From JAZRZI01 sp045601325 (GTDB lineage Bacteria; Bacillota_I; Bacilli_A; RFN20; CAG-826), in the NCBI GenBank assembly GCA_045601325.1, contig JAZRZI010000044.1, forward strand, positions 1 through 14,609: 14,609 bases of DNA, in the 5' to 3' direction. The notes under the pieces are model-generated. The model was given only the letters and a program-made list of their open reading frames with translations. It was not told the origin of the DNA and searched no databases. The translations under genes were made by a program, and so were the position numbers. Shown piece by piece: positions 6,161 through 13,742 of the stretch (positions within the stretch are counted from its first letter, which is position 1; every line of letters begins with the position of its first letter).

Positions 6161-6235
6161 TGGAGGTTCCTATCGGATTTGAACCAATGATCATTGAGTT
6201 GCAGTCAATTGCCTTACCAACTTGGCTAAGGAACC
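6161..6235 (-). tRNA. tRNA-Cys (GCA)
   Basis: The acceptor is GGTTCCT/AGGAACC and the anticodon stem ATTGA/TCAAT holds loop CTGCAAC, giving anticodon GCA. U73, the usual cysteine discriminator, precedes the encoded CCA. It is the first gene of the Cys-Arg-Pro unit and begins about 10 bases after the predicted transcription start. Confidence 0.95.
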
Positions 6236-6251
6236 ACGTGCAGCGTTATGT

Positions 6252-6281
6252 ATTATAACACCGCAGTATTTTTTATATCAA
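6252..6281 (-). promoter_or_regulatory. Promoter of the Cys-Arg-Pro tRNA cluster
   Basis: On the minus strand, TTGATA (6276-6281) and TATAAT (6252-6257) are 18 bases apart. The promoter sits directly after the potD stop codon. No terminator is visible between potD and this promoter, so operon read-through into the tRNAs is possible. Confidence 0.75.
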
Positions 6282-6293
6282 GCAAAATAATAT

Positions 6294-8312
6294 TTATTTT
6301 TCAGCAGCTTTTCTTTGCTTATAAAGCTTATTTCTAAGGCCTTTATTTACTAAGAAATATGTAATACCGAAGACAATTGCGGCAATTTCGATAACAAAAA
6401 TGACAATTGCGAAATCAGGTAAAGAGTTACTCTTGAATTCTTCCCACATCTTCATAACTACTTCGTTGTGTCTGCCATAATCACGCATAACTGCGCATCT
6501 GGTCATTGTTTCTTGATCAGGGTATTGGCAGAAGAATTGTCTCCCAACAGTAGTTTTGCCATCTTGTTTAAATGCTGAATATGAATCGCTATAGAAAATC
6601 ATATCCTCGTCTTCATAGTCTTCCAAAGTTTCATCGAAAACATATGATAAATCAATAGCTTCGATTTCATCATCAGTGTCAACGATTGTTAAGTCGCCAT
6701 ATGTTTTAACAACATCAGTTTCTTCATCGTTTTCGTCAAGGAGCATAACTTGACTTACTTCAATAATTGTTTCTTCTTCGTCCACTACTGCGTAATATAG
6801 CTCCCAACTATCCATAGAAGAATCGTGATCATCTTGTAAAAAATCAGGATAATCAAGAGCAACAATAGAATCCGCATAATCTTCAGTATCGAAGTTTTCA
6901 GGGACTATTTCTTCTGTGCTTAAAGAATTATCAACAGCGTATACTTGATAATATTCACCATCTCCAGATTCATAATAAATTTCATCAGTTCTCATATCGT
7001 ACCAATCACGAACGAGTTCAAGAATATCATCGCCACCCATAAATGACGTGTAACCTGTGTAATCCATATTCTTATAGACGATTTCAGGCTCACAAAGATA
7101 ATTTAAGAATTCATGAGCGAGCTCGTATTGTAAGTCGCTTCTTTGGCCTTCTTTTAGGTTAGGCATACACCATGCATCGAACCAAATGTTGGAACCAGTT
7201 TCAGGAACTGAATAATAAAGTTCTTGAATGTTGTCACCAACTTGTTCTGGGTCTTCACCTTGATCCATAGAGTAAACAGCGTCACCGCTCCAAGCAAGGT
7301 TGATACCAATCTTGCCTGTAACAATATCTTGTTTGCCAGAGTCAACTTCAAGACCAAAAATATTCTTCTTTAAACGATTGAGTTGTCCTTCGACAGTGTT
7401 AACAACGTTTTGAGCGTGTTTATCGTTATCTTCATAAAGTATGAAGTTAAAGATTTCTGAAAGTTTTGCATTATATTCTTCGCCATCAATTTCTTCGTTG
7501 TTATAGAGTTGTCTTAACTTTTCAAGACCATCTAAATGTCTATTTTCGTTGTTAATGACAAAGTCGATATCGTTTTCATAAGCAAGCATAGTTCCTGCTG
7601 CAAATGTATCACGCATACTATCTTTGATAGATATTGTGCCTTTGTAATCGTTATAGATATTTTCTTGGTCCATTAAAATTGACCATTTTGATGCATCTTC
7701 AATGACTTGATCAAATTCAATGCCTCTGTCTTCGTATTTGCTATATCCAGGGTTGAATAAAATACCTAATGTTCCCCACATATAACCAACAGCATAATCT
7801 TCAAGTTTGCAAACTTCTTGAGTTTTTAAATTCTTAGAAGTAATAGCATCTAATGTACCTTTAATAGCTTGAGAAGCTTTAGAACCTTCATATTCACCTG
7901 TAGTTTCGTTTTTAACTCCATAGTAATTAGGAATTAAATCATGATCAAACGGCACAAGCATGTTGCTGGCAATTAATTTTTGAATCATATAATCACTTGG
8001 ACACATAATGTCGTAGAGTGACTTTCCAGTTTGCATTTCACTATAAAGCGTTTCTGGAGTGTCAGTTGTGTCGTAAACAACTTTAACTTTGCCATATTTC
8101 GCTGATAATTCTTCATCATCTGCGATATATTGTTCAAATTGATTAACTAAATCGGGTTCATCATAACCACTATCAGGATCATTTAGATAGATGTAGTCTT
8201 CCATATTAAGAACTCTTAAAACGGTGACTTGTTCATTATCTCCGCCACAAGCGGCAAGTGGTAAAGCGAATAAACCCAAGGCTAAATAAGAGAATAATTT
8301 ACGTTTTTCCAT
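6294..8312 (-). CDS. potD: Spermidine/putrescine-binding lipoprotein PotD, enlarged
   Basis: This is the extracellular polyamine-binding component of the ABC transporter. At 672 residues it is nearly twice the usual length of about 350. The signal peptide ends in lipobox LAAC (Cys22). The binding-protein body runs from about 30 to 440, with family segments MCPSDYMI, GYMWGTLGILFNP, INLAWSGDA (337-345) and SVPETGSNIWFDAW (368-381). An acidic insertion of about 145 residues (440-585), rich in D, E and Y, then interrupts the C-terminal part. The domain closes with FFCQYPDQETMTRCAVMRD and MWEEFK. A transmembrane helix (about 632-655) with a basic tail follows, so the protein would be anchored at both ends. 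The ATG shares one base with the potC stop (TAATG), and GGAGGG lies seven bases upstream. Confidence 0.92.
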   Translation of the reverse strand: MEKRKLFSYLALGLFALPLAACGGDNEQVTVLRVLNMEDYIYLNDPDSGYDEPDLVNQFEQYIADDEELSAKYGKVKVVYDTTDTPETLYSEMQTGKSLYDIMCPSDYMIQKLIASNMLVPFDHDLIPNYYGVKNETTGEYEGSKASQAIKGTLDAITSKNLKTQEVCKLEDYAVGYMWGTLGILFNPGYSKYEDRGIEFDQVIEDASKWSILMDQENIYNDYKGTISIKDSMRDTFAAGTMLAYENDIDFVINNENRHLDGLEKLRQLYNNEEIDGEEYNAKLSEIFNFILYEDNDKHAQNVVNTVEGQLNRLKKNIFGLEVDSGKQDIVTGKIGINLAWSGDAVYSMDQGEDPEQVGDNIQELYYSVPETGSNIWFDAWCMPNLKEGQRSDLQYELAHEFLNYLCEPEIVYKNMDYTGYTSFMGGDDILELVRDWYDMRTDEIYYESGDGEYYQVYAVDNSLSTEEIVPENFDTEDYADSIVALDYPDFLQDDHDSSMDSWELYYAVVDEEETIIEVSQVMLLDENDEETDVVKTYGDLTIVDTDDEIEAIDLSYVFDETLEDYEDEDMIFYSDSYSAFKQDGKTTVGRQFFCQYPDQETMTRCAVMRDYGRHNEVVMKMWEEFKSNSLPDFAIVIFVIEIAAIVFGITYFLVNKGLRNKLYKQRKAAEK

Positions 8313-9154
8313 TAATAGACCCTCCTTCTAGCTTTGACTTTCTTAGCCATTTTATTTTGATAAATTGAGAATAAAATTACGCCCACTACTACAAGTAGGA
8401 AAATAATTGTCGTTAATGAACGCATTTCAACAGGGATAGGTCCTTTTTTAATCTTTGCTTGAACAAGAGTGGAAAGAGTTTCAATCTTACCAGCACCGGA
8501 AAGCAAACCAGAACCTCTAGTAAACGCCGTGATAATGAAATCATCGAGGGATAATGTGACAGAGAGGAGGAATCCGCTTAATACACCAGGCAAAATTTCA
8601 GGAATAATAACTTTTCTAAGTGCTAAAGCAGGAGAAGCTCCTAAATCAATTGCAGCTTCATATAATGATGGATCCATTTGCTGTAATTTAGGTTTTACAG
8701 ATGTGTATACAAATGGAATAGATAACACTACATGGCCAATTAAAAGAGTCCAAAAACTAAATAAATAATCATGGAAAATATAATTGCCCAAGAAAACAAA
8801 CATAACAGTTAATGAGAACGCAATAACGATTTCAGCATTAACAATTGGAATTTGTGTGGCTGTATCAATGGCTTTTCTAACTTTCTTTCTAGAGTAGAAA
8901 GCACCAATAGCGCCTAAAGAACCAAGTAATGTGGATACAGCAGCGGAAATTAATGCGATCAAAATTGTGTTTCCTAATGCTGCCATAATTTGAGAATCTT
9001 GGAACAAACGTGGGTATAGATTAAAGGAAAATCCAGACCATTCACCAACGTTAGTTGCTTCCGTGAAAGAAAACGCAATTAAAACAAGAACAGGAAGATA
9101 CATTAATAAGAGAATAATCCAAATATAGATTTGGCCAAAAATTTTCTTTACCAT
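8312..9154 (-). CDS. potC: Polyamine ABC transporter permease PotC
   Basis: This 280-residue inner-membrane permease has about six hydrophobic segments. The EAA loop that contacts the ATPase is clear: YEAAIDLGASPALALRKVIIPEILPG (about 165-190), with the conserved EAA, G and P. LSLDDFIITAF, typical of PotC, follows. Its length is normal for the family (about 260-280). GGGGAGG six bases before the ATG marks the start. The gene overlaps the end of potB by seven bases and abuts potD. Order A-B-C-D matches the classical spermidine/putrescine operon; the exact polyamine cannot be told from sequence. Confidence 0.94.
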   Translation of the reverse strand: MVKKIFGQIYIWIILLLMYLPVLVLIAFSFTEATNVGEWSGFSFNLYPRLFQDSQIMAALGNTILIALISAAVSTLLGSLGAIGAFYSRKKVRKAIDTATQIPIVNAEIVIAFSLTVMFVFLGNYIFHDYLFSFWTLLIGHVVLSIPFVYTSVKPKLQQMDPSLYEAAIDLGASPALALRKVIIPEILPGVLSGFLLSVTLSLDDFIITAFTRGSGLLSGAGKIETLSTLVQAKIKKGPIPVEMRSLTTIIFLLVVVGVILFSIYQNKMAKKVKARRRVY

Positions 9155-9993
9155 AATCCACCTCCCCTATTTTCATCTTTTTCAACATTTCTAGTTAATA
9201 ACAAAGTGACACCAATAATAGCTAGCATAATGAGGGCCATGAATGAGCCATCATTCCAAGCCTTGTTATTAAATTCAAGGTTAATATAGTTACCAAACAA
9301 TGTAATTTTTCCTTCTGAAAGAGTATCACTGATAACATAAGATGACATAGTAGGCATAAATGTCATAGTGCATGCAGAAAGAATGCCTGGAACCGATTGA
9401 GGAATTGTATTTTTAATAAACACTTGTGCAGGAGAACAGCCCAAATCTTTTGCTGCTTCTTCCTGGGATTTATCAAGTTTTAGCATTGTAGTATACAAAG
9501 GCAAGATAACGAATGGTAAGTAGTTTTGAACCATGCCAACCATAGTAGCAAAATACGGAGCATTACCACCATTAACACCAAAGAATGTGAGCAAATCACG
9601 AGTAGCACCAGTACGCAAAACAAAGTTGATCCACATAGGAGCTACGAACAAAGTAATTAAAACTGCATTTTTATTTACTTTTTTATCAGCTAAGAAATAA
9701 GCAAGAGGATAGCCTATAATCAAACAAATTAGAGTTGTTTGCAAAGCGATAAAAATAGAAACAAGAAGAACATTGAGCTTTGATTTGCTTGTAAAGAAGT
9801 TTGCCGCCGCTTGAAATGATAATTTAACAGTGGTAATACCAGTTTCGTAATTTGTTGTCTCATAAGAGAATGCATAAAAGACAACAATTAAAATAGGAAT
9901 AATGATAAACAAAATCAAGAACAATGAATAAGGAATACCAAGGTATTTCCTTTGGAAAACTCTCATATGAGGTTTCTTAGTCTTCTTTGACAT
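9148..9993 (-). CDS. potB: Polyamine ABC transporter permease PotB
   Basis: This is an integral-membrane permease that pairs with PotC to form the channel. Six hydrophobic segments are visible. The EAA loop reads EEAAKDLGCSPAQVFIKNTIP and is followed by a PotB-like MSSYVISDTL stretch. I place the start at the ATG at 9993, giving 281 residues, because AGGTGAT lies 10 bases upstream; a GTG at 10008 would add five residues but has no spaced ribosome binding site. The gene overlaps potA by 17 bases and potC by seven, which implies coupled translation. Confidence 0.92.
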   Translation of the reverse strand: MSKKTKKPHMRVFQRKYLGIPYSLFLILFIIIPILIVVFYAFSYETTNYETGITTVKLSFQAAANFFTSKSKLNVLLVSIFIALQTTLICLIIGYPLAYFLADKKVNKNAVLITLFVAPMWINFVLRTGATRDLLTFFGVNGGNAPYFATMVGMVQNYLPFVILPLYTTMLKLDKSQEEAAKDLGCSPAQVFIKNTIPQSVPGILSACTMTFMPTMSSYVISDTLSEGKITLFGNYINLEFNNKAWNDGSFMALIMLAIIGVTLLLTRNVEKDENRGGGLW

Positions 9994-11512
9994 ATTTGTT
10001 AATATCACCTTTCAAAGTGAGTTTAAATTTATCAGGTTTGATAGAAACAGAGACTAAATCAGAGACTTCATATGTGTATGGAGTATCTAAAATGTAATCC
10101 TCTTCATCATCTGTTCTAACAATAATTTGATAATGGTCGCCTTTATAAATGGCGGATACAACTTTGCCATTTACATTGCCATTATCATATCCATCGGTGA
10201 TTTCAACATCAGATAAAGCAACTTCTGCCAAAACATCAGCGTCAGTTAAATCATATTTTTTACCATCAGGGCCAACTAAATAACCATCGGAATTAAGTGA
10301 TGATCCTTTTAAAAGTTGAGTTAAATCAACATCGAATGTGTCATCATCAATAACAAGTTGATTGTTTTTATTAATCCATGCTTCAGGATATAAGTTACAG
10401 CTGACTTCCTTCTTCATGATTTGAATATTTTCTGGCTCAACGTCGATAGAAACTATATCCCCAATGTCTCTTTGTTTGGTGTCTTGAACAATAACTTCAG
10501 ATTTGCCAACCATTACAACATATTCAAAGTGAATACCTTTGAAAATGCTTGTTTGAATCTTACCAAAAAGTTTCCCTTCATTTTTATCATCAGGATTAAC
10601 TTTGTTAAGAACAACATCTTCAGGACGTACGACAACATCAACCTTTTCGTTAAGAGGGAAGTCATCGACGCAATCAAACACATGATTCAAGAATCTAACT
10701 TTTTTATCTCCAGTCATCGTTGCGTTATAAATATTGGATTCTCCGATAAAATTAGCGACGAATGCATTTACTGGTTCGTCGTAAATATCTTTAGGTCTTC
10801 CAACTTGTTGAATTTCACCATTTTTCATAACAACAATTGTGTCAGACATCGTCAAGGCTTCTTCTTGATCGTGTGTAACATAAATAAATGTAATGCCAAG
10901 TTTCTTATGCATTTCTTTTAATTCGATCTGCATTTCTTTACGCATCTTTAAATCCAAAGCACCTAAAGGTTCATCGAGTAAAAGAATTTCAGGTTCGTTA
11001 ACAATAGCTCTAGCGATTGCAACACGTTGTTGTTGACCGCCGGAAAGAGTTGAAATGCTTCTGTTCTCTAATTCCTCTAAATCAATAATTTTTAATACGC
11101 GTACGACTTTTTCGTCGATTTCCTTCTTTGTGAGGTGTCTAAATTTAGTAACGGTATTCCCGTGTCTATCCTTAGTCTCATAAGGAACTTTCTTGATTTT
11201 GAGACCAAACGCAACATTGTCATAAACATCTAGATATGGAAACAAAGCATATCTTTGGAACACAGTGTTAATTGGTCTCTTGTGGGGAGGTATTTTTGTA
11301 ATGTCCTCACCATTAAGCAAAATTTTGCCGGATGTTGGAGTATCAAATCCAGCGATCATTCTGAGTGTAGTTGTCTTACCACAACCAGAAGGTCCTAAGA
11401 ACGTAACGAACTCGCCCTTAGTAATGTCAAGGTTAAAGTCTTCAACTGCTGTAAAGTTGCCAAAACTTTTTTGCACACCTTGGAGTGAGATAATACAGTT
11501 TTCTTTCGCCAT
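9977..11512 (-). CDS. potA: Polyamine ABC transporter ATPase PotA, extended C-terminus
   Basis: This cytoplasmic ATPase energises PotBC. Walker A is GPSGCGKTT (40-48), the Q-loop Gln is in VFQRYALFPYLDV (Q86), the signature is LSGGQQQR (156-163), Walker B is ILLLDE (176-181) and the switch histidine is H214. Between the Q-loop and the signature it carries an extra basic stretch (about 112-126) compared with Gram-negative PotA. The C-terminus is unusual. A first TOBE-like unit (about 312-368, ending in a VEPENIQI motif) is followed by a linker with an acidic patch (about 386-445), then a second TOBE-like unit (about 448-500, ending in IKPDKFKL). Total length is 511 residues against about 350-380 usual. 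AGGTAGGGA precedes the ATG. It is the first gene of the operon. Confidence 0.94.
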   Translation of the reverse strand: MAKENCIISLQGVQKSFGNFTAVEDFNLDITKGEFVTFLGPSGCGKTTTLRMIAGFDTPTSGKILLNGEDITKIPPHKRPINTVFQRYALFPYLDVYDNVAFGLKIKKVPYETKDRHGNTVTKFRHLTKKEIDEKVVRVLKIIDLEELENRSISTLSGGQQQRVAIARAIVNEPEILLLDEPLGALDLKMRKEMQIELKEMHKKLGITFIYVTHDQEEALTMSDTIVVMKNGEIQQVGRPKDIYDEPVNAFVANFIGESNIYNATMTGDKKVRFLNHVFDCVDDFPLNEKVDVVVRPEDVVLNKVNPDDKNEGKLFGKIQTSIFKGIHFEYVVMVGKSEVIVQDTKQRDIGDIVSIDVEPENIQIMKKEVSCNLYPEAWINKNNQLVIDDDTFDVDLTQLLKGSSLNSDGYLVGPDGKKYDLTDADVLAEVALSDVEITDGYDNGNVNGKVVSAIYKGDHYQIIVRTDDEEDYILDTPYTYEVSDLVSVSIKPDKFKLTLKGDINKYVKED

Positions 11513-11855
11513 ATTATTCCCTACCTTTCACTTATCAAAAAACAATGAGAATATCGTTAAATATTTCGCAAAAAATATATAGTAAAATTTTCAAAAATAC
11601 AAACAAATTTTTTTGTATGTGTTTTTAAAGGTGGTTTTTGAAGCTAATATTTCAAAATTATTCTTAGAATAGTTCTTAAAAAACTGTTAGATAAAATTTT
11701 TTAAAAAACATAAAGAAATACAAACAAAAAAATCAACAAAAAACCATTCAAAAAACTAAATGATTTTTTAGCAATATTTTTTTGACGTTTTTTTAACACA
11801 ATTTGAAAGAGTTTTTATTAAAAGTTATAATTAATAAGTCATAAGGAATTACACC
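11513..11855. other. Divergent AT-rich intergenic region
   Basis: This gene-free stretch between potA (-) and the thioredoxin-like lipoprotein (+) is very AT-rich, with repeated A and T runs. Towards potA a weak minus-strand pair, TTGTTT and TATATA, lies 60-95 bases upstream but is not convincing. A short inverted repeat (ATACAAA with TTTGTAT) lies near 11597-11620. I see no riboswitch-like conserved core or small gene. Confidence 0.5.
11803..11831 (+). promoter_or_regulatory. Promoter of the thioredoxin-like lipoprotein gene
   Basis: TTGAAA (11803-11808), a 17-base spacer and TATAAT (11826-11831) match the sigma-A consensus closely. AAGGA at 11843-11847 is the ribosome binding site, eight bases before the ATG. 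Confidence 0.8.
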
Positions 11856-12914
11856 ATGAAAAAAACACTATTATTACTAGGAACAATTTTGTCGCTTTTA
11901 CCACTTAACGCATGCAATAAAAATAATAAAAAAACGCGCATCACGTACGGTACATATGTAGGTGAGGAGTTAACAGATATTAAATACGACTCCTTAGTGA
12001 AGAAAATGGAAGGTGACGAAAAAGGTGAAAACTTTCTATTAGCCACATATTTTCCAGATTCACATTGTTCATGCTGGTCAACATTTCAAAAAGTTTTAAA
12101 GAATTACAAACAACAAAATCACATTGAAATTTATAAAATCAGCACAGGACAATTTTCAGATGAAAGAAAAACATACGGAATTACAGTCATGCATGAAGAC
12201 ACTCCAACTCTAGTCGTTGTCGAAAACGGTAAAGTTAAGAAAGAATATATTTATAATTCAACCGACATGTTTAAGCAATGTGATAAATTGGAAAGTGAGT
12301 TAAATAAAACAATAGAAAAACCTAATATGTATTATGTCGATCTGACACATTTAGACAACGCAATATTAACACAAGGAAAAACATTAATTCATTACATTTG
12401 GAATTTCTGTCCTGATTGCCAATATTGTGCACCTCACGTGTTATATCCATATAGTGATAGCCATCAATTTACTAATAAACTCTATATCGTTGATATAGGA
12501 CCATTAACAATGCCTGATGGAACATTTGAAAGTTTTGATAAATCTAATCCTGAATATATTAAATTCCTAACAGATCATAATTTGAATGAAAATGGCAATG
12601 CAACTTTCGGTTATGGAAATGGTTTTGTACCAACTACTCAATACTATGAAAATGGCGTCTTAAAAGATATGTCAGTTTACTTTAATGATAAGCTAGAGAA
12701 GGTTAACGATAACGAATATAAAGTTGCCTCTACTTATTACACAGAAGAAAGAGCGTCAAGCCTAAAATATCTAGATAACGTTAAAACTAAAGTTTTAAAA
12801 GATTTAATCGTTCCAAAGTGCGATGTTGATGATTCCGGATCATGGTTGCCATCAAAAGCTAGTGTCTATCATAATCCTCTACTAATAAGTTTCTTAGATA
12901 CATACGCAATATAA
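11856..12914 (+). CDS. Lipoprotein with two thioredoxin-like halves
   Basis: This 352-residue protein has a signal peptide with lipobox LNAC (Cys20) and should be lipid-anchored outside the cell. Two thioredoxin-like units can be read. The first (about 35-145) has HCSCW (C71-x-C73) after a hydrophobic strand and a cis-Pro-like TPTLVVVENGK. The second (about 150-285) has FCPDCQYC (C185, C188, C191) after a strand and a matching VPTTQYYENG. The second is a normal CxxC plus an added Cys; the first is the rarer CxC. Such proteins usually exchange disulfides in exported proteins or detoxify peroxides, but no close family comes to mind. It is a single-gene unit with its own promoter and terminator, divergent from potA. 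The fold is likely; the substrate is unknown. Confidence 0.8.
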   Translation: MKKTLLLLGTILSLLPLNACNKNNKKTRITYGTYVGEELTDIKYDSLVKKMEGDEKGENFLLATYFPDSHCSCWSTFQKVLKNYKQQNHIEIYKISTGQFSDERKTYGITVMHEDTPTLVVVENGKVKKEYIYNSTDMFKQCDKLESELNKTIEKPNMYYVDLTHLDNAILTQGKTLIHYIWNFCPDCQYCAPHVLYPYSDSHQFTNKLYIVDIGPLTMPDGTFESFDKSNPEYIKFLTDHNLNENGNATFGYGNGFVPTTQYYENGVLKDMSVYFNDKLEKVNDNEYKVASTYYTEERASSLKYLDNVKTKVLKDLIVPKCDVDDSGSWLPSKASVYHNPLLISFLDTYAI

Positions 12915-12921
12915 GCAAAAT

Positions 12922-12953
12922 AAAAAACTTGAGTATTACCGCTCAAGTTTTTT
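12922..12953. terminator. Bidirectional terminator
   Basis: AAAAAACTTGAG (12922-12933) and CTCAAGTTTTTT (12942-12953) form a 12-bp perfect stem with an 8-base loop. T-runs occur on both strands. It lies between the convergent lipoprotein and metallo-hydrolase genes and can serve both. Confidence 0.9.
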
Positions 12954-12959
12954 TATGCA

Positions 12960-13586
12960 CTATTGTTTAACTTTCCCAAATATAACAGCTTTGTTTTGTA
13001 AGAGGCTTTGATCGATAATGATTTCGAAATCATCAATTGTTTTAGAACCCGGAAACAGCTCCTTAAATTGATCGATTTGCCCACCATCAGGATACCCGGA
13101 TTGATTAGAAACATTTTCATAATGCATCGGAATTATAGTTTTTGGTTGGACGAATTCATAAAGTTGACGTGCCTCTTTACTCGAGATTGTAAAAAAACCA
13201 TTAATAGGGCAAAAGATAATATCAACACCAACTAAAGGTTTAAGCCACTCTTTATTTCTTACATCGCATATGTCACCGAGATGAGCAATCTTAACTCCAT
13301 CTAATTCAATAATAAATACTCTAGACATTCCTCTTGTTGTGCCATTTTGTTTGTCATGAGGAACAAGGAAATTAGTTGTGTGCAACGCTTGACTGTTCAC
13401 GATATTAACTAATTCTCTTCCGTTATGGTCGTCATGTTCATGAGAAACGCATAAGTAATTGCATTCTTCTCCAACAGGAAAAGACAAACCCGGAACACTT
13501 CCGTTTTTGTATGGATCAAAAATAATAGAAAAATCATTATTTTGAACCTTAAAAGATGCGTGACCTAAATAACAAATTTTAAGCAT
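12960..13586 (-). CDS. Metallo-beta-lactamase-fold hydrolase (UlaG/UPF0173-like)
   Basis: This 208-residue cytoplasmic protein has the full metal-binding set: LGHASF (H9), HEHDDHN with H49, H51, D53 and H54, AHLGD (H102, D105) and PMHYEN (H155). The order and the GHASF start are typical of the small hydrolase family that includes UlaG and YtkL-type proteins. The family hydrolyses diverse ester or phosphodiester substrates; the actual one cannot be deduced. It is a single gene, ending at a shared bidirectional terminator. M1 is the only sensible start, since GHASF lies eight residues in, yet there is no Shine-Dalgarno sequence and the start codon sits in a perfect 14-bp palindrome with a 9-bp hairpin upstream. 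Confidence 0.9.
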   Translation of the reverse strand: MLKICYLGHASFKVQNNDFSIIFDPYKNGSVPGLSFPVGEECNYLCVSHEHDDHNGRELVNIVNSQALHTTNFLVPHDKQNGTTRGMSRVFIIELDGVKIAHLGDICDVRNKEWLKPLVGVDIIFCPINGFFTISSKEARQLYEFVQPKTIIPMHYENVSNQSGYPDGGQIDQFKELFPGSKTIDDFEIIIDQSLLQNKAVIFGKVKQ

Positions 13587-13618
13587 ATAGCTATATGAAT
13601 TGGTTTTGTAAACCAGTT
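13584..13618 (-). promoter_or_regulatory. Palindrome and hairpin over the hydrolase start codon
   Basis: CATATAGCTATATG (13584-13597) is a perfect palindrome containing the ATG. Just upstream, 13598-13606 pairs with 13610-13618 in a 9-bp stem with one G-U pair in the minus-strand RNA and a 3-base loop. Either could be an operator or a translational control element. Confidence 0.45.
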
Positions 13619-13689
13619 ATTAATTTTATTTTACACCCTTTTGCGATGTTAAGCGAAAACAATTTGAATATTTTTTATATAAAAAATAA

Positions 13690-13717
13690 TTTATTTTTAT
13701 GAGTACACTATTATAAT
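13690..13717 (+). promoter_or_regulatory. Promoter of mscL
   Basis: A perfect TATAAT (13712-13717) lies 25 bases before the mscL start, with a weak TTTATT -35 (13690-13695, spacer 16). AAGGAAAGGA follows as a strong ribosome binding site. Confidence 0.55.
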
Positions 13718-13742
13718 AATAAGTAAGGAAAGGAAAAATCAT

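Noticed and set aside
10421..10921. A 166-codon plus-strand open frame antisense to potA
   Set aside because: It mirrors the PotA coding frame, has no ribosome binding site, and its product shows no domain; PotA motifs on the other strand are unambiguous.
11513..11855. A polyamine riboswitch or T-box in the potA leader
   Set aside because: No conserved T-box sequence, long stems or terminator/antiterminator pair is visible; the region is mostly homopolymeric A/T runs.
13595..13702. A short plus-strand frame of about 35 codons upstream of mscL
   Set aside because: It has no ribosome binding site and coincides with the hydrolase leader and the mscL promoter region.
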